Shown: positions 55,712 to 63,857 of the stretch, one piece after another
How positions within the stretch are numbered: the first letter of the stretch is position 1
Layout of the letters: every line of letters starts with the position of its first letter
Source of the DNA: CAUZWH01 sp965247665
GTDB taxonomy: Bacteria > Pseudomonadota > Alphaproteobacteria > SHVV01
Reading direction: 5' to 3'
NCBI GenBank assembly: GCA_965247665.1
Contig: CBDFHH010000005.1
Location: forward strand, 558,001-622,000
Length of the DNA stretch: 64,000 nucleotides
Program-made: the position numbers and the translations under genes
The notes under the pieces: model-generated
The model's input: the letters and a program-made list of their open reading frames with translations, nothing else
What the model was told of the DNA's origin: nothing
The model's database searches: none

Positions 55712-56973
55712 GGCAGTCCTCCTTCGACGCCGAACCCCATCAGGTGACAGTAATACCGCCAAAAACCGCGAACCGGCACCTCGGTAAAAAGGTTGGTATG
55801 ACGTTTGTCGATGGGGCCGATGCCCCCCATCTCGATAACGGAGTACGCATCGCTGTCCTTGCTGAGGACCCGCTGGATCAGCGCGCCCGGCTCCCCATCT
55901 TCCATGGAGATCAATCCCGACGGTCCCACAAGATTGGTCTGTTTGATGCGCAGCTCGCGAAGGTCGGGATCATCGTCGACATAGCCGAAATACGTCCAAT
56001 AAAGCTCGAACGCGTCCGGCCCTTTCGGTCTTATCTGTCTAGTCGCGAGGCTGTTCGTTATGCGTTGTATCAGGGCGCTCGGGAAAATTGTCAGAAGGTT
56101 GATCGCGCGGCGGTCGCCCACCTCGTCACGGAAACGAACGATCGACGGGTCTTCGAGCGAGAGCCCCTCGTTGTATGCGGTGATGCCCTCGTAGTGCTCG
56201 GACGTCTCGTCGGCATCGTCGCTCTCGTAGATGCTGTAAATCACGCGGTGTCGGCGAAACTTATCCATGATCGTTCCGCCTTCGGAGGTGCTGCGCGACA
56301 GGCGGAACGTGGTCTGAAACTGATGCAGGAGGCCGGCGTGGTACGAGTCCATCAAATTCTCGAAATAGAGCTTCCAATTGCCCGGAATCGTTTGACGCCA
56401 GTACCCCAAGACCTCGATCGGGCGGGAGAAGACGATATCGATCTGTTCAAGGATCGCCTCGTCGAGAAAGTCCTCCAGACTTTCGACATCCCAATCGAAC
56501 GAACCGAAGATGACGCCCCTGTAGCTTGCGACACGCAAGGTCTGCAGGCCGTGGTCGTCCTTTTCGAACGTGTCTGGCATTCCCGCCATTCCCCGCATGC
56601 CGCGTTCGAAGGGAACACCGATCAGCCTGCCGGTGAGGTCGTAGCACCAGTGATGATAAATGCAGGTGTGGGACTGAGCGTTACCGCTGAGATCACGCAC
56701 CAGCATTGTGCCTTTGTGCGCACAGCGATTCACGAAGGCGTGCAGACCTCCGTCTTCAGAACGATTAACGACGACCGGCGTATCTCCGACGAACGTGGTC
56801 TTATAGTCCCCCGGGTTGGGAATCTCGGCTTCCAGCGCGAGGTAGCACCAAACCGGCCCGCGGAAGATATGCGCCTGTTCGAGGTCGTAGATATCCTGCT
56901 CCCTAAAAACCGCATAGGGCACGCGGCTGAAATCCGATTTCGGCCACCAGACTCCCGTCATTTCGTTCATCAT
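55693..56973 (-). CDS. Ring-hydroxylating oxygenase, alpha subunit (salicylate/anthranilate type)
   Basis: A 426-residue catalytic subunit. The Rieske cluster ligands are Cys84, His86, Cys104 and His107 (NRCAHKGTML, CIYHHWCYD). The catalytic iron site is in GNWKLYFENLMDSYHAGLLH with bridging Asp209 and ligands His212 and His217. The length and motifs (LEAEIPNPGDYK, GLQTLRVASYRG, SLATRQIRP, SVIEMGG) match three-component salicylate 5-hydroxylase and anthranilate 1,2-dioxygenase large subunits. It hydroxylates an aromatic acid using electrons from a ferredoxin and reductase, neither of which is encoded nearby. The gene starts 232 bases from the divergent binding-protein gene, which shares the regulatory region. 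Confidence 0.93.
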   Translation of the reverse strand: MMNEMTGVWWPKSDFSRVPYAVFREQDIYDLEQAHIFRGPVWCYLALEAEIPNPGDYKTTFVGDTPVVVNRSEDGGLHAFVNRCAHKGTMLVRDLSGNAQSHTCIYHHWCYDLTGRLIGVPFERGMRGMAGMPDTFEKDDHGLQTLRVASYRGVIFGSFDWDVESLEDFLDEAILEQIDIVFSRPIEVLGYWRQTIPGNWKLYFENLMDSYHAGLLHQFQTTFRLSRSTSEGGTIMDKFRRHRVIYSIYESDDADETSEHYEGITAYNEGLSLEDPSIVRFRDEVGDRRAINLLTIFPSALIQRITNSLATRQIRPKGPDAFELYWTYFGYVDDDPDLRELRIKQTNLVGPSGLISMEDGEPGALIQRVLSKDSDAYSVIEMGGIGPIDKRHTNLFTEVPVRGFWRYYCHLMGFGVEGGLPWPPTA

Positions 56974-57205
56974 TGCTCCTCTGGCGTTGGCGTGTGCGAA
57001 GTGGGCGACGGCGAAGCGTCGCGGCGCAGTATAGCCAATCCACGCCGTCGGGGCTGCCCGTCTCGCAGGGTCGAGTCACAATCGAGTTTGCTTTTGAGGA
57101 ACTGCATGGATTTGGGTACACTTAGCCGTCGCGAAGCGCGAACGACAAAAATGCGCTTTCGACACTCACTCACAGGAACACAGCGCAAAGAACGGGAGGG
57201 ATGTC

Positions 57206-58201
57206 ATGTACAAGCGGAGTGTCTCTTTCAACCTGCACGCCGCGATCGGCGTGATTGCTGTTCTTATCCTCGGATTCAGCTCCCCCGGATTCGCCGTCGA
57301 CAAGCTGAAGATCAAGCTTAGCTGGACGCCGACGGCGTACCAGGCTCCGATTCACCTCGCCAACGAAAAGGGCTGGTTCCGAGACCAGGGCCTCGACGTG
57401 GAGGTGGAAGACGGCAGGGGATCGGTCCTGACGATCTCCGTGGTCGCCAGCGGTAGCGCCGATCTTGGCAGCGCCAGCGTTTCGGCGATGGTGATCGCGC
57501 GCGACAAGCGCGCCGCTCAGGCCAAAGCCATCATGACGATCATGCGTCAAAGCGATATCGCCGTCTCGGTGACCAAGGAAAGCGGTATCAAGACGATCAA
57601 GGACCTCGAAGGTCGCAAGGTGCTCTACTCATCCAATGGTTTCGAAGTGCCGTTTCTCGACATGTTTTTCGCGGCGGGTGGCGCGGACCGCAAAAAGGTT
57701 AAGCTGATATCTGCGACCGGCAGTAAATACGGTGCCTACATGGCCGGCGAGGCGGAAGGCGTCTTTGGGTCGTTTCCGGTAACATTGGCGATTGCTGGCA
57801 AGAAAAGGCCATCGATCCCGATCAAGTTTTCCGAGCATGGGCTCGCCCTTCCCGTGATTGGCATCATAGCGAGGGACGACACCATCAAGGCCAAGCGGGA
57901 TCAGCTAAAGCGGTTCGTGAAGGTGCTCAGCTCCAGTTACGAGTACACGTTGAACGGAAACGAGGACGAGGCGTTCGCTGCGGTTCTGAAGCAGCGGCCC
58001 AACGCCAAAATCAGCGTCGGCTTTCTGAAGACAAGCTTCGCGGGCTATCGACCCCTGTTCTACTCCGAAGCGACCAAGGGTAAGCCGATCGGCTGGCAGG
58101 CGCCGGAGGATTGGGCGGACGCTGTCGCGACCATGAAAAAGGCCGGCGTCATCGGTAAGGACGCGAAACCGACCGACTTCTATACCAACGACCTGTTCTA
58201 G
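57206..58201 (+). CDS. NMT1/THI5-like ABC substrate-binding protein
   Basis: A 331-residue periplasmic binding protein (SsuA/TauA/ThiY superfamily). The signal peptide MYKRSVSFNLHAAIGVIAVL...GFA is followed by KLSWTPTAYQAPIHLANEKGWFRDQGLDVEVEDG, VASGSADLGSASVSAMVIA and IKTIKDLEGRKVLYSS. It would bind an aromatic acid, sulfonate or pyrimidine-like compound for uptake, but no ABC permease or ATPase is next to it. GGGAGGG precedes ATG 57206. The TAG stop (58199-58201) lies exactly at the IS630 insertion: TA is the target and the G belongs to the IS, and the uninterrupted sequence would also read TAG, so the protein is intact. Confidence 0.92.
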   Translation: MYKRSVSFNLHAAIGVIAVLILGFSSPGFAVDKLKIKLSWTPTAYQAPIHLANEKGWFRDQGLDVEVEDGRGSVLTISVVASGSADLGSASVSAMVIARDKRAAQAKAIMTIMRQSDIAVSVTKESGIKTIKDLEGRKVLYSSNGFEVPFLDMFFAAGGADRKKVKLISATGSKYGAYMAGEAEGVFGSFPVTLAIAGKKRPSIPIKFSEHGLALPVIGIIARDDTIKAKRDQLKRFVKVLSSSYEYTLNGNEDEAFAAVLKQRPNAKISVGFLKTSFAGYRPLFYSEATKGKPIGWQAPEDWADAVATMKKAGVIGKDAKPTDFYTNDLF

Positions 58202-59243
58202 AGCACTTCAAGTTGATTTGGACCCATATCCGGCGTTGAGGAAGAAGTTTCGGCATTCGGTTGGGTCGAACTGGTTGATTGCTTCGGCGATGGCTTGCCA
58301 GAGCGCCTCTTTGGATCGAGCGGCGGCCTTTCGGAGCAGCGCCTTGAGCTTGGCAAAGGCCTGTTCGATGGGGTTGAGGTCGGGTGAGTAGGCTGGCAGA
58401 TAGAGCAGGAACGCGCCGCGCGCCTTGATGGCCTGACGCACGCCCGCGACCTTGTGGGCCGACAGGTTGTCCATGACGACGACATCACCGGGCCGCAGGC
58501 AAGGCGCCAGGATCTGTTCGAGGTAGGCTCTGAAGGCGTCACCGTCCATGGCGCCGTCGAGCACCATGGGAGCGTGCAAGCCATCCAGGCGCAGCCCGGC
58601 GACGAACGTGGTGGTTTTCCAGTGGCCCCAGGGCAGGGTGGCGTTCAGGCGTTGGCCGCGGGGACAGCGCCCGCGCAGCCGGGCCATGTTGGTCTTGGCT
58701 CCGGTCTCATCCACGAACACCAGCCGCTCCGGTCTTAGCCAGTGCTGCCAGCGGCGCCAGTGGCGGCGCTTAACGGCAATGTCGGGACGGTCCTGTTCGC
58801 CCGCCCGCGAAGTTTTTTTAAAGCTGTAGCCCAGCGCCCTGAGCGTCTCATTGATCGCCTGCAACGAGATCGTGACCGCCTTCTCGGCAGCCAGCCGGCC
58901 TCGCAGCTCCGCCAGCGTGATGTCCGGCTGCTCCTGCATCACCGCATGCAGCCAGTCCTCATGACCACCAAGCTTGCGCTTGCGACCGCCGCCCGGCTTG
59001 GCCGGGCCGTAATCCCCGCTCCGCCGCCAACGCTGCACCAGCTTGATCACGCTCGACGCACTAACATCAAAACGCTCCGCCGTCGCCCGACACGATGCGC
59101 CACCCGCCACCGAAGCCAACATCCGACGACGCAAATCCAAGGAATGAGCATGGCCCATAGCGTGCTCCCACAGTCGATATACACAACATCTTGTGAAAAC
59201 ACCGAACCATAAACCTACGATTCCGCGCAAGCTTGAACCGCTC
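58201..59243 (-). mobile_element. IS630-family insertion sequence, copy 2 (1043 bp)
   Basis: Same length, orientation and ends as copy 1 (36082-37124), flanked by TA at 58199-58200 and 59244-59245. The target was CTAG, the stop codon of the binding-protein gene. Differences from copy 1 include A for G at 58319, C for A at 58808 and three bases close to the right end. It may have removed the rest of the ABC transporter operon from its binding protein by separating genes or by an associated deletion. Confidence 0.95.
58208..59158 (-). CDS. IS630-family transposase, copy 2
   Basis: A 316-residue DDE transposase, amino-acid identical to copy 1 from MGHAHSLDL onward, with intact FVDETG, VMDNLSAHK and SPDLNPIEQ motifs. 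Probably active. The reading frame extends upstream as MRGIVGLW..., which differs from copy 1 because the terminal bases differ. Confidence 0.95.
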   Translation of the reverse strand: MGHAHSLDLRRRMLASVAGGASCRATAERFDVSASSVIKLVQRWRRSGDYGPAKPGGGRKRKLGGHEDWLHAVMQEQPDITLAELRGRLAAEKAVTISLQAINETLRALGYSFKKTSRAGEQDRPDIAVKRRHWRRWQHWLRPERLVFVDETGAKTNMARLRGRCPRGQRLNATLPWGHWKTTTFVAGLRLDGLHAPMVLDGAMDGDAFRAYLEQILAPCLRPGDVVVMDNLSAHKVAGVRQAIKARGAFLLYLPAYSPDLNPIEQAFAKLKALLRKAAARSKEALWQAIAEAINQFDPTECRNFFLNAGYGSKST

Positions 59244-59489
59244 TAGTCGCCGCCAACGAGCGCTAGGTCGGGAACCAAGCGGGGTCTTCTGTTGCGGCAG
59301 GGAAGCGTTTCCTGGATTGGGCGGTGCCGACGTGTCGGCGTGGGGACGCTCGCCGGCCCGAGAAAGACGGTCGCAGGGCGCCGCCTGACGGCCCGGCTCC
59401 GATTGGCCGGATCAGGACTGCCGACTCATCGAGTGGCGGACGCTGGGCGTTGCGCCGCACGCCCGATCGAGCAGCCGCAAACGAGACGG

Positions 59490-60356
59490 TTATTCGTAGA
59501 CTTCGATGGGATTGCGAAGGGTGCCGATGCCGTCGACCTCCACCTCGACGACGTCGCCGTCTAGCATGAAAACAGGGGGGTTGCGGACGAACCCGACGCC
59601 GCCCGGCGTACTGGTCGGGATCACGTCGCCGGGCTCGAGCGTGAAAAAGCGCGAGTGATATGCGATCAGCTCCGCGCACGAAAATTTCATCTCGTCCGTA
59701 TTCGAATCCTGCATGACCTTGCCGTTCAGCCGCGTTCGCAAGCTAAGGTTTTGCGGATCCTGTATGTCGGCGCTGGGGACGATGGTCGGCCCGAGCGGCG
59801 TGAACGTGTCGAAACTCTTGGGCGTACAAAGCTGCTTGATCCACCCCTGTTCGGTAAACACGCGATTGCGGGCGGTCACGTCGTTGCACACGGTGTAGCC
59901 GAACACGTAGTCCAAAGCCGCGGATTCGCTGACGTCGCGGCATTTACGGCCGATGACGACCGCCAGCTCCACTTCGTAGTCGACCTCTTCGGAGTCCGCC
60001 TTGCGGTAGCGGATGGGCTCGTTGTGACCAAGGAGACTACTGGTGTATTTGCACCACGACATGGAAGGGTCCTTGGGTAGCGGCTGCCCGACCTCCTCGG
60101 CATGGCTCTTGTAGTTGAGGCCGACGGCAATGATCTTTTCGGGCGCGGTGACGGCCGGTAAGTAGCGAGCGTCGGCGATGGGAAAGTCGTCAGCGATCGC
60201 CGGTGCCGAGGCCGGCTCGATGCCGTTCGACATCATCACCCGTAGCGGATCGGCGCCAACCGGATCGTAAGCCCGTCCGATCGGCGTGGCCGTCTCATCC
60301 TCGATGCGAACGAAGTAAGCTTGGTTGTCGGGGTTGTAGAGCGTGGCGAACTGCAT
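59490..60356 (-). CDS. Fumarylacetoacetate-hydrolase family protein
   Basis: A 288-residue FAH-domain enzyme. PEKIIAVGLNYKSHAEEVGQPLP opens the catalytic domain. The metal-binding Glu/Asp are in VDYEVELAVVIGRKCRDV, and FGYTVCNDVTARN, WIKQLCTPKSFDTFTPLGPTIV and GDVIPTSTPGGVGF are further family motifs. Members hydrolyse acylpyruvates (fumarylpyruvate), hydrate or decarboxylate 2-keto-dienoates in aromatic meta- or gentisate-type pathways. ATG 60356 follows AAAGGACA; a start at 60383 is less likely. In this cluster it would act after ring cleavage, although no ring-cleaving dioxygenase is inside the window. Confidence 0.92.
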   Translation of the reverse strand: MQFATLYNPDNQAYFVRIEDETATPIGRAYDPVGADPLRVMMSNGIEPASAPAIADDFPIADARYLPAVTAPEKIIAVGLNYKSHAEEVGQPLPKDPSMSWCKYTSSLLGHNEPIRYRKADSEEVDYEVELAVVIGRKCRDVSESAALDYVFGYTVCNDVTARNRVFTEQGWIKQLCTPKSFDTFTPLGPTIVPSADIQDPQNLSLRTRLNGKVMQDSNTDEMKFSCAELIAYHSRFFTLEPGDVIPTSTPGGVGFVRNPPVFMLDGDVVEVEVDGIGTLRNPIEVYE

Positions 60357-60434
60357 GGGGTGTCCTTTTCGAAAGTAGCGCAACGACCAAAGACGAGAAA
60401 CTCATCCGCCGCGACCCGCTGAAGGCCGCGGCTA

Positions 60435-61697
60435 CTAACGCACGGCACCTTGCGGCTCGATCCCCATCAATTGGCTGTAGTAGGACCAAAAGCCCCGCAA
60501 GGCCACATCCGTAGCCTTGAATGAGATTTCTTCTGGAAGGTCACCGCGTCCGCCCATCTCGATAACCGAATGGGATTCGCGCCCGGATCGAGTGGCGCGA
60601 TGAACGATCTCGATTGCTTCGCCATCCTCCATGGAAACAAGCCCACCGGGTCCGGCAAGGTTCGATTGGCGCAGGCGATGCGCGGTCATCGATTCGTCAT
60701 CGTCCTCGTAGCCGAACATCGTCCAATAGAGATCGAACCGGTCCACGTCCAGGGTACGTATCTGTCGCGTTGCCAGGGAATTTCGGATTTGCTGGAAAAC
60801 CACGTTGGGGAACACGGTATTGATCGCCAGAGAGCGAGGTCCGCCAAACTCCGGAACATAGTTCATCAGGCGATCGTCTCGAAGTCTGAGCCGGCCTTCT
60901 TGGATCTTGTTGTCGCGGTATATCTGACGCGCCTGTTCGTCCCTATCCGTGTTGTGTTCGCTGTAGTTAATGTTGTGGCGATGGCGTGGGTCCATCGTGG
61001 AACCTACTTTTTGCGTCGCCCGGGTGATGGCGAACGTCGGCAGGAACTCGTGTAAAAGCGTGGCGTGGTACGAGTCCTTGGCATTCTCGAGATACATTTT
61101 CCAGTTCCCGTGAATGCGCTGGCGAAGATAGCCGAGGATCCGGATCGGCCGGTTCATCATGCCCTTCAGGTGGGCGACCACCGCATCGCCGAGGTATTTC
61201 TCGAGCGGTTCCGCCCGATCCGAGAACGTACCAAAGATCACCCCGTTCAAGGTTGCCACCCGGAGTTTGCGCAAGCCGTGGTCGGCCCGGTCGAAGTCGT
61301 CCGACATGCCACCTTTGCCGTGGACGCCGCGCTGGAACGGCACGCCGATCAGATTGCCCTCGAGGTCGTAGCACCAACGGTGATAGATGCAGGTGTGGTC
61401 GGCCGCTTGGCCGTACGCTTGGCGCCGGACGATCGCACCGCGGTGAGCGCATCGATTCACGAAGCAATGCACTTTGCCGCCCTCGCCGCGGTTGTAGACG
61501 ACAGGCGTGTCGCCCACCGTGCAGGTACGAAAGTCTCTAAGCAACGGAATTTCCGCCTCCAAACCGATGAATGACCAAGTGTCGCCGCGGAAGATACGCT
61601 GCTGCTCCAACTCATAGATCCGCGGATCGTGGTAGAGGTCATAGGAGACGCGCGAATAGTCGCGCCGCGGCCACGACACCCCGAGATCGTCATTCAT
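60435..61697 (-). CDS. Second ring-hydroxylating oxygenase alpha subunit
   Basis: A 420-residue Rieske oxygenase alpha subunit related to the one at 55693-56973. Rieske ligands are Cys83, His85, Cys103 and His106 (NRCAHRGAIV, CIYHRWCYD). The iron site is GNWKMYLENAKDSYHATLLH with Asp208, His211 and His216. Shared landmarks include LEAEIP, GDTPVVYNR, SLATRQIRT and SVIEMGGRGDLPE. No second beta subunit is next to it, so it may share the 55235-55711 subunit or be followed by one outside the window. The start at 61697 overlaps the UbiD stop by eight bases, showing a UbiD-oxygenase operon. Confidence 0.93.
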   Translation of the reverse strand: MNDDLGVSWPRRDYSRVSYDLYHDPRIYELEQQRIFRGDTWSFIGLEAEIPLLRDFRTCTVGDTPVVYNRGEGGKVHCFVNRCAHRGAIVRRQAYGQAADHTCIYHRWCYDLEGNLIGVPFQRGVHGKGGMSDDFDRADHGLRKLRVATLNGVIFGTFSDRAEPLEKYLGDAVVAHLKGMMNRPIRILGYLRQRIHGNWKMYLENAKDSYHATLLHEFLPTFAITRATQKVGSTMDPRHRHNINYSEHNTDRDEQARQIYRDNKIQEGRLRLRDDRLMNYVPEFGGPRSLAINTVFPNVVFQQIRNSLATRQIRTLDVDRFDLYWTMFGYEDDDESMTAHRLRQSNLAGPGGLVSMEDGEAIEIVHRATRSGRESHSVIEMGGRGDLPEEISFKATDVALRGFWSYYSQLMGIEPQGAVR

Positions 61698-63144
61698 CGC
61701 CGTTCCCTCGGGGCCCCTCGTCTCGGCTATTGCCACGCGGGTCGATCCGTTCCATCGGCCGAGAATCTATCGCGCCCCACCCGCCCGCCGGTTTGATCAT
61801 CTGCTCCAGAATCTGCCGGGCTCGCATCATGGCCTCGTCGGGATAGGTCGGAATGGTGCCGGTGAAATCTCCCTTCTTTGTGGCGTCGATCATCAACTTC
61901 CCAGTTAGGCCCCGACTCGACGGATCCAGCCAGGACGTCATGGTGCCGGGAACCATGCTGATGTCGTTCTGGGGGTTGCATCTGGTGGAGACCGCCCACA
62001 TGACTTCGGTCAGGTCGTAGATATCGATGTCGTCGTCGACCGCGACGACGTATTTGAGGCGCGGCATCGCGGCCGCCGTTGCCAGCATCAGGGTGGGCAC
62101 CAGCCCGGGTTTTTTAAGGGTGAGATCCACCTGTAGGAAACCGGTGAAGTCGCGGCCGATACCCGGCGGGCGATGAACGGCGACGAGTTGAGGAAAACGC
62201 GCCCGCAAGGTTCTGAGCGCCACGGCTTCCTCGAGTTCACGCCATAAGGTGTTGGTTTCACACGGCGGCTTGCCGGCGTAGATCCCGTGCACGATCGGGT
62301 TCGTGCGGTGCGTTATCGCGGTAACACGAAAAACCGGGCTCTGAATCACCTCCGTCTGATAGCCGGTAAACTCGACGAACGGTCCCTCGCGCCTGACCTC
62401 GCCATCGTAGTAGCCCTCGATGACCATTTCCGAATCGGCCGGCACCTCAACGTCGACAGTGCGGCATTTGACGACCTCGATGGGTCGACCCTCGAGCGCG
62501 CCTGCGACCGTCAACTCGTAATCGCCGAATGCAAAGTCCGACGAGCTCGCAATGGTGATTGACGGCCTCACGCCGACGACGATCGCTGCTTCCACCTTCT
62601 CGCCGGCCTCGCGCGCGGCGTCGGTGGCCAGGCGCAGGTGATGATCGGGAGCCATGCACATGCCGATTTCGCGGGCGTTGTAGATCTGGCCGCGATGGTG
62701 CGCGATGTTCCAACCGAATTCGGGGTGGTGCGCGATTACCAAGCCGGCCGTTATGTAGCGACCGCCGTCACCCGAGTTCCATAACGGAAACGGCCACGCG
62801 CTGACGTCTGCCTGGTCTTCGGGAATCACGACCTCCTGGCACGGTGCCCGATTTCCCTGATAGGGCACGGTCTCGATTCGTTCGCCGATCTTCGAGGAAA
62901 CGAACGGCAACAGGTCAGTCTCTTCGACGCCGAGCCCGGCAGCGAGCCGCCCGCGCGTTCCGTATAGATTCATGGCCAGGGGATGCGGCATGTCGTCGAC
63001 TTTTTCGAGGATGACGGCCGGACCATCGACGTCCGACAATTGACGACACAGCGCGCCAGCATCGTATTCGATGCCGACCGGCTCGCTGATGCGGACGAGT
63101 TGACCGGCGTCTTCGAGCTGCGACAGGAATTCTCTGAACTCCAT
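61690..63144 (-). CDS. UbiD-family (prenylated-FMN) decarboxylase
   Basis: A 484-residue UbiD-type enzyme that reversibly decarboxylates aromatic or alpha,beta-unsaturated acids with prenylated FMN. MEFREFLSQLEDAGQLVRIS is the usual N-terminus. The substrate/cofactor region includes NIAHHRGQIY, EVPADSEMVIEGYY and REGPFVEFTGYQ, the last with the conserved catalytic Glu residues. ISMVPGTMTSWLDPSS and TGKLMIDATKKGDF lie near the end. No UbiX (prenyltransferase) gene is in the window, so prFMN must be made elsewhere. It is translationally coupled to the second oxygenase alpha subunit and preceded by a RidA gene on the same strand. Confidence 0.93.
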   Translation of the reverse strand: MEFREFLSQLEDAGQLVRISEPVGIEYDAGALCRQLSDVDGPAVILEKVDDMPHPLAMNLYGTRGRLAAGLGVEETDLLPFVSSKIGERIETVPYQGNRAPCQEVVIPEDQADVSAWPFPLWNSGDGGRYITAGLVIAHHPEFGWNIAHHRGQIYNAREIGMCMAPDHHLRLATDAAREAGEKVEAAIVVGVRPSITIASSSDFAFGDYELTVAGALEGRPIEVVKCRTVDVEVPADSEMVIEGYYDGEVRREGPFVEFTGYQTEVIQSPVFRVTAITHRTNPIVHGIYAGKPPCETNTLWRELEEAVALRTLRARFPQLVAVHRPPGIGRDFTGFLQVDLTLKKPGLVPTLMLATAAAMPRLKYVVAVDDDIDIYDLTEVMWAVSTRCNPQNDISMVPGTMTSWLDPSSRGLTGKLMIDATKKGDFTGTIPTYPDEAMMRARQILEQMIKPAGGWGAIDSRPMERIDPRGNSRDEGPRGNGDE

Positions 63145-63225
63145 GGTTTGCTATCTCCCAATATGCATTAACCGACCGTCGTACCGAACGGGCAATACGA
63201 TTGAGGTCGGGGCAACATGAGCGCA

Positions 63226-63627
63226 TTAGGGAAGCGCAGCGACGACTTCCATCGACAGCAGAAGATCCTCGTGCGGGAGGGCTTGCACAACCACGAAAAT
63301 GCTCGCAGGTCCGCTCTCCGGAAAATGTTTCATGCGAATCGGCCGAAGTTGCTTATGGAATTTGACGTCCGTGACAAACACGCGCTCCTGTACGATGTCC
63401 GACAACTTGCCACCATTGTACTCTATTATCCTCCGTATGCGGCTAAGGACGAACTCGAACTGGGCCTCGACGTCACCAACACCGACGGTATTTCCGTCTT
63501 CGTCAATGGCGACCTGTCCCGACACGAACAGCAACCGTCCCGGCGTAAAGACGATACTTGAGGAATAGTAGCCGAAGTTCGGCATGGCGCCGGGTACGTT
63601 GACCGATTCACGAATGCTGATTGACAT
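63226..63627 (-). CDS. Single-domain RidA-family protein
   Basis: A 133-residue RidA protein: SIVFTPGRLLFVSGQVAIDEDGNTVGVGDVEAQFEFVLSRI, LSDIVQERVFVTDVKF and ALPHEDLLLSMEVVAALP. At the position of E. coli RidA Arg105 it has Ser109 (GPASIFVVV), as in the arginine-lacking Rid subgroups, so classical imine deamination is doubtful. ATG 63627 follows GGAGAA. It is the first gene of the minus-strand RidA-UbiD-oxygenase-FAH run and is divergent from the truncated amidohydrolase. RidA relatives act as 2-aminomuconate deaminases in aminophenol and anthranilate pathways, which may hint at an amino-aromatic substrate. Confidence 0.9.
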   Translation of the reverse strand: MSISIRESVNVPGAMPNFGYYSSSIVFTPGRLLFVSGQVAIDEDGNTVGVGDVEAQFEFVLSRIRRIIEYNGGKLSDIVQERVFVTDVKFHKQLRPIRMKHFPESGPASIFVVVQALPHEDLLLSMEVVAALP

Positions 63628-63713
63628 GATTTGGTTCTCCCAAGTCAGTGAATGGACGCAATTAATCGTCAATCTCAGTTTACGGTAAGGCGCACGGTTG
63701 GATTGAGAGGACA

Positions 63714-63857
63714 ATGCCAGTCATTGATGTTCACACGCACATGTTCGGACCTGGATGGAAGGCCATGTACTTGAAGCATAGTGGCCCCGAGACCACGATC
63801 AAACAGCGTGAGAGCGGCCAGGAATACCTGGAGATCTCCAACAACCGGCGGATTTGA
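63714..63857 (+). pseudogene. ACMSD-type amidohydrolase, truncated after 47 residues
   Basis: The frame starts MPVIDVHTHMFGPGW, the metal-binding HxH start of the amidohydrolase-2 family (ACMSD, gamma-resorcylate decarboxylase, OMA hydratase), and continues to EYLEISNNRRI before a TGA at 63855-63857. Normal members have about 330 residues. The sequence after the TGA does not continue the family in any frame I can read, so the gene is cut, most likely by an insertion or deletion at about 63,850. ATG 63714 follows TTGAGAGGACA. Confidence 0.75.

Noticed and set aside
55744..57321. 525-codon ORF on the plus strand
   Set aside because: Antisense to the Rieske alpha subunit with intact Rieske and iron ligands; no domain in the plus frame.
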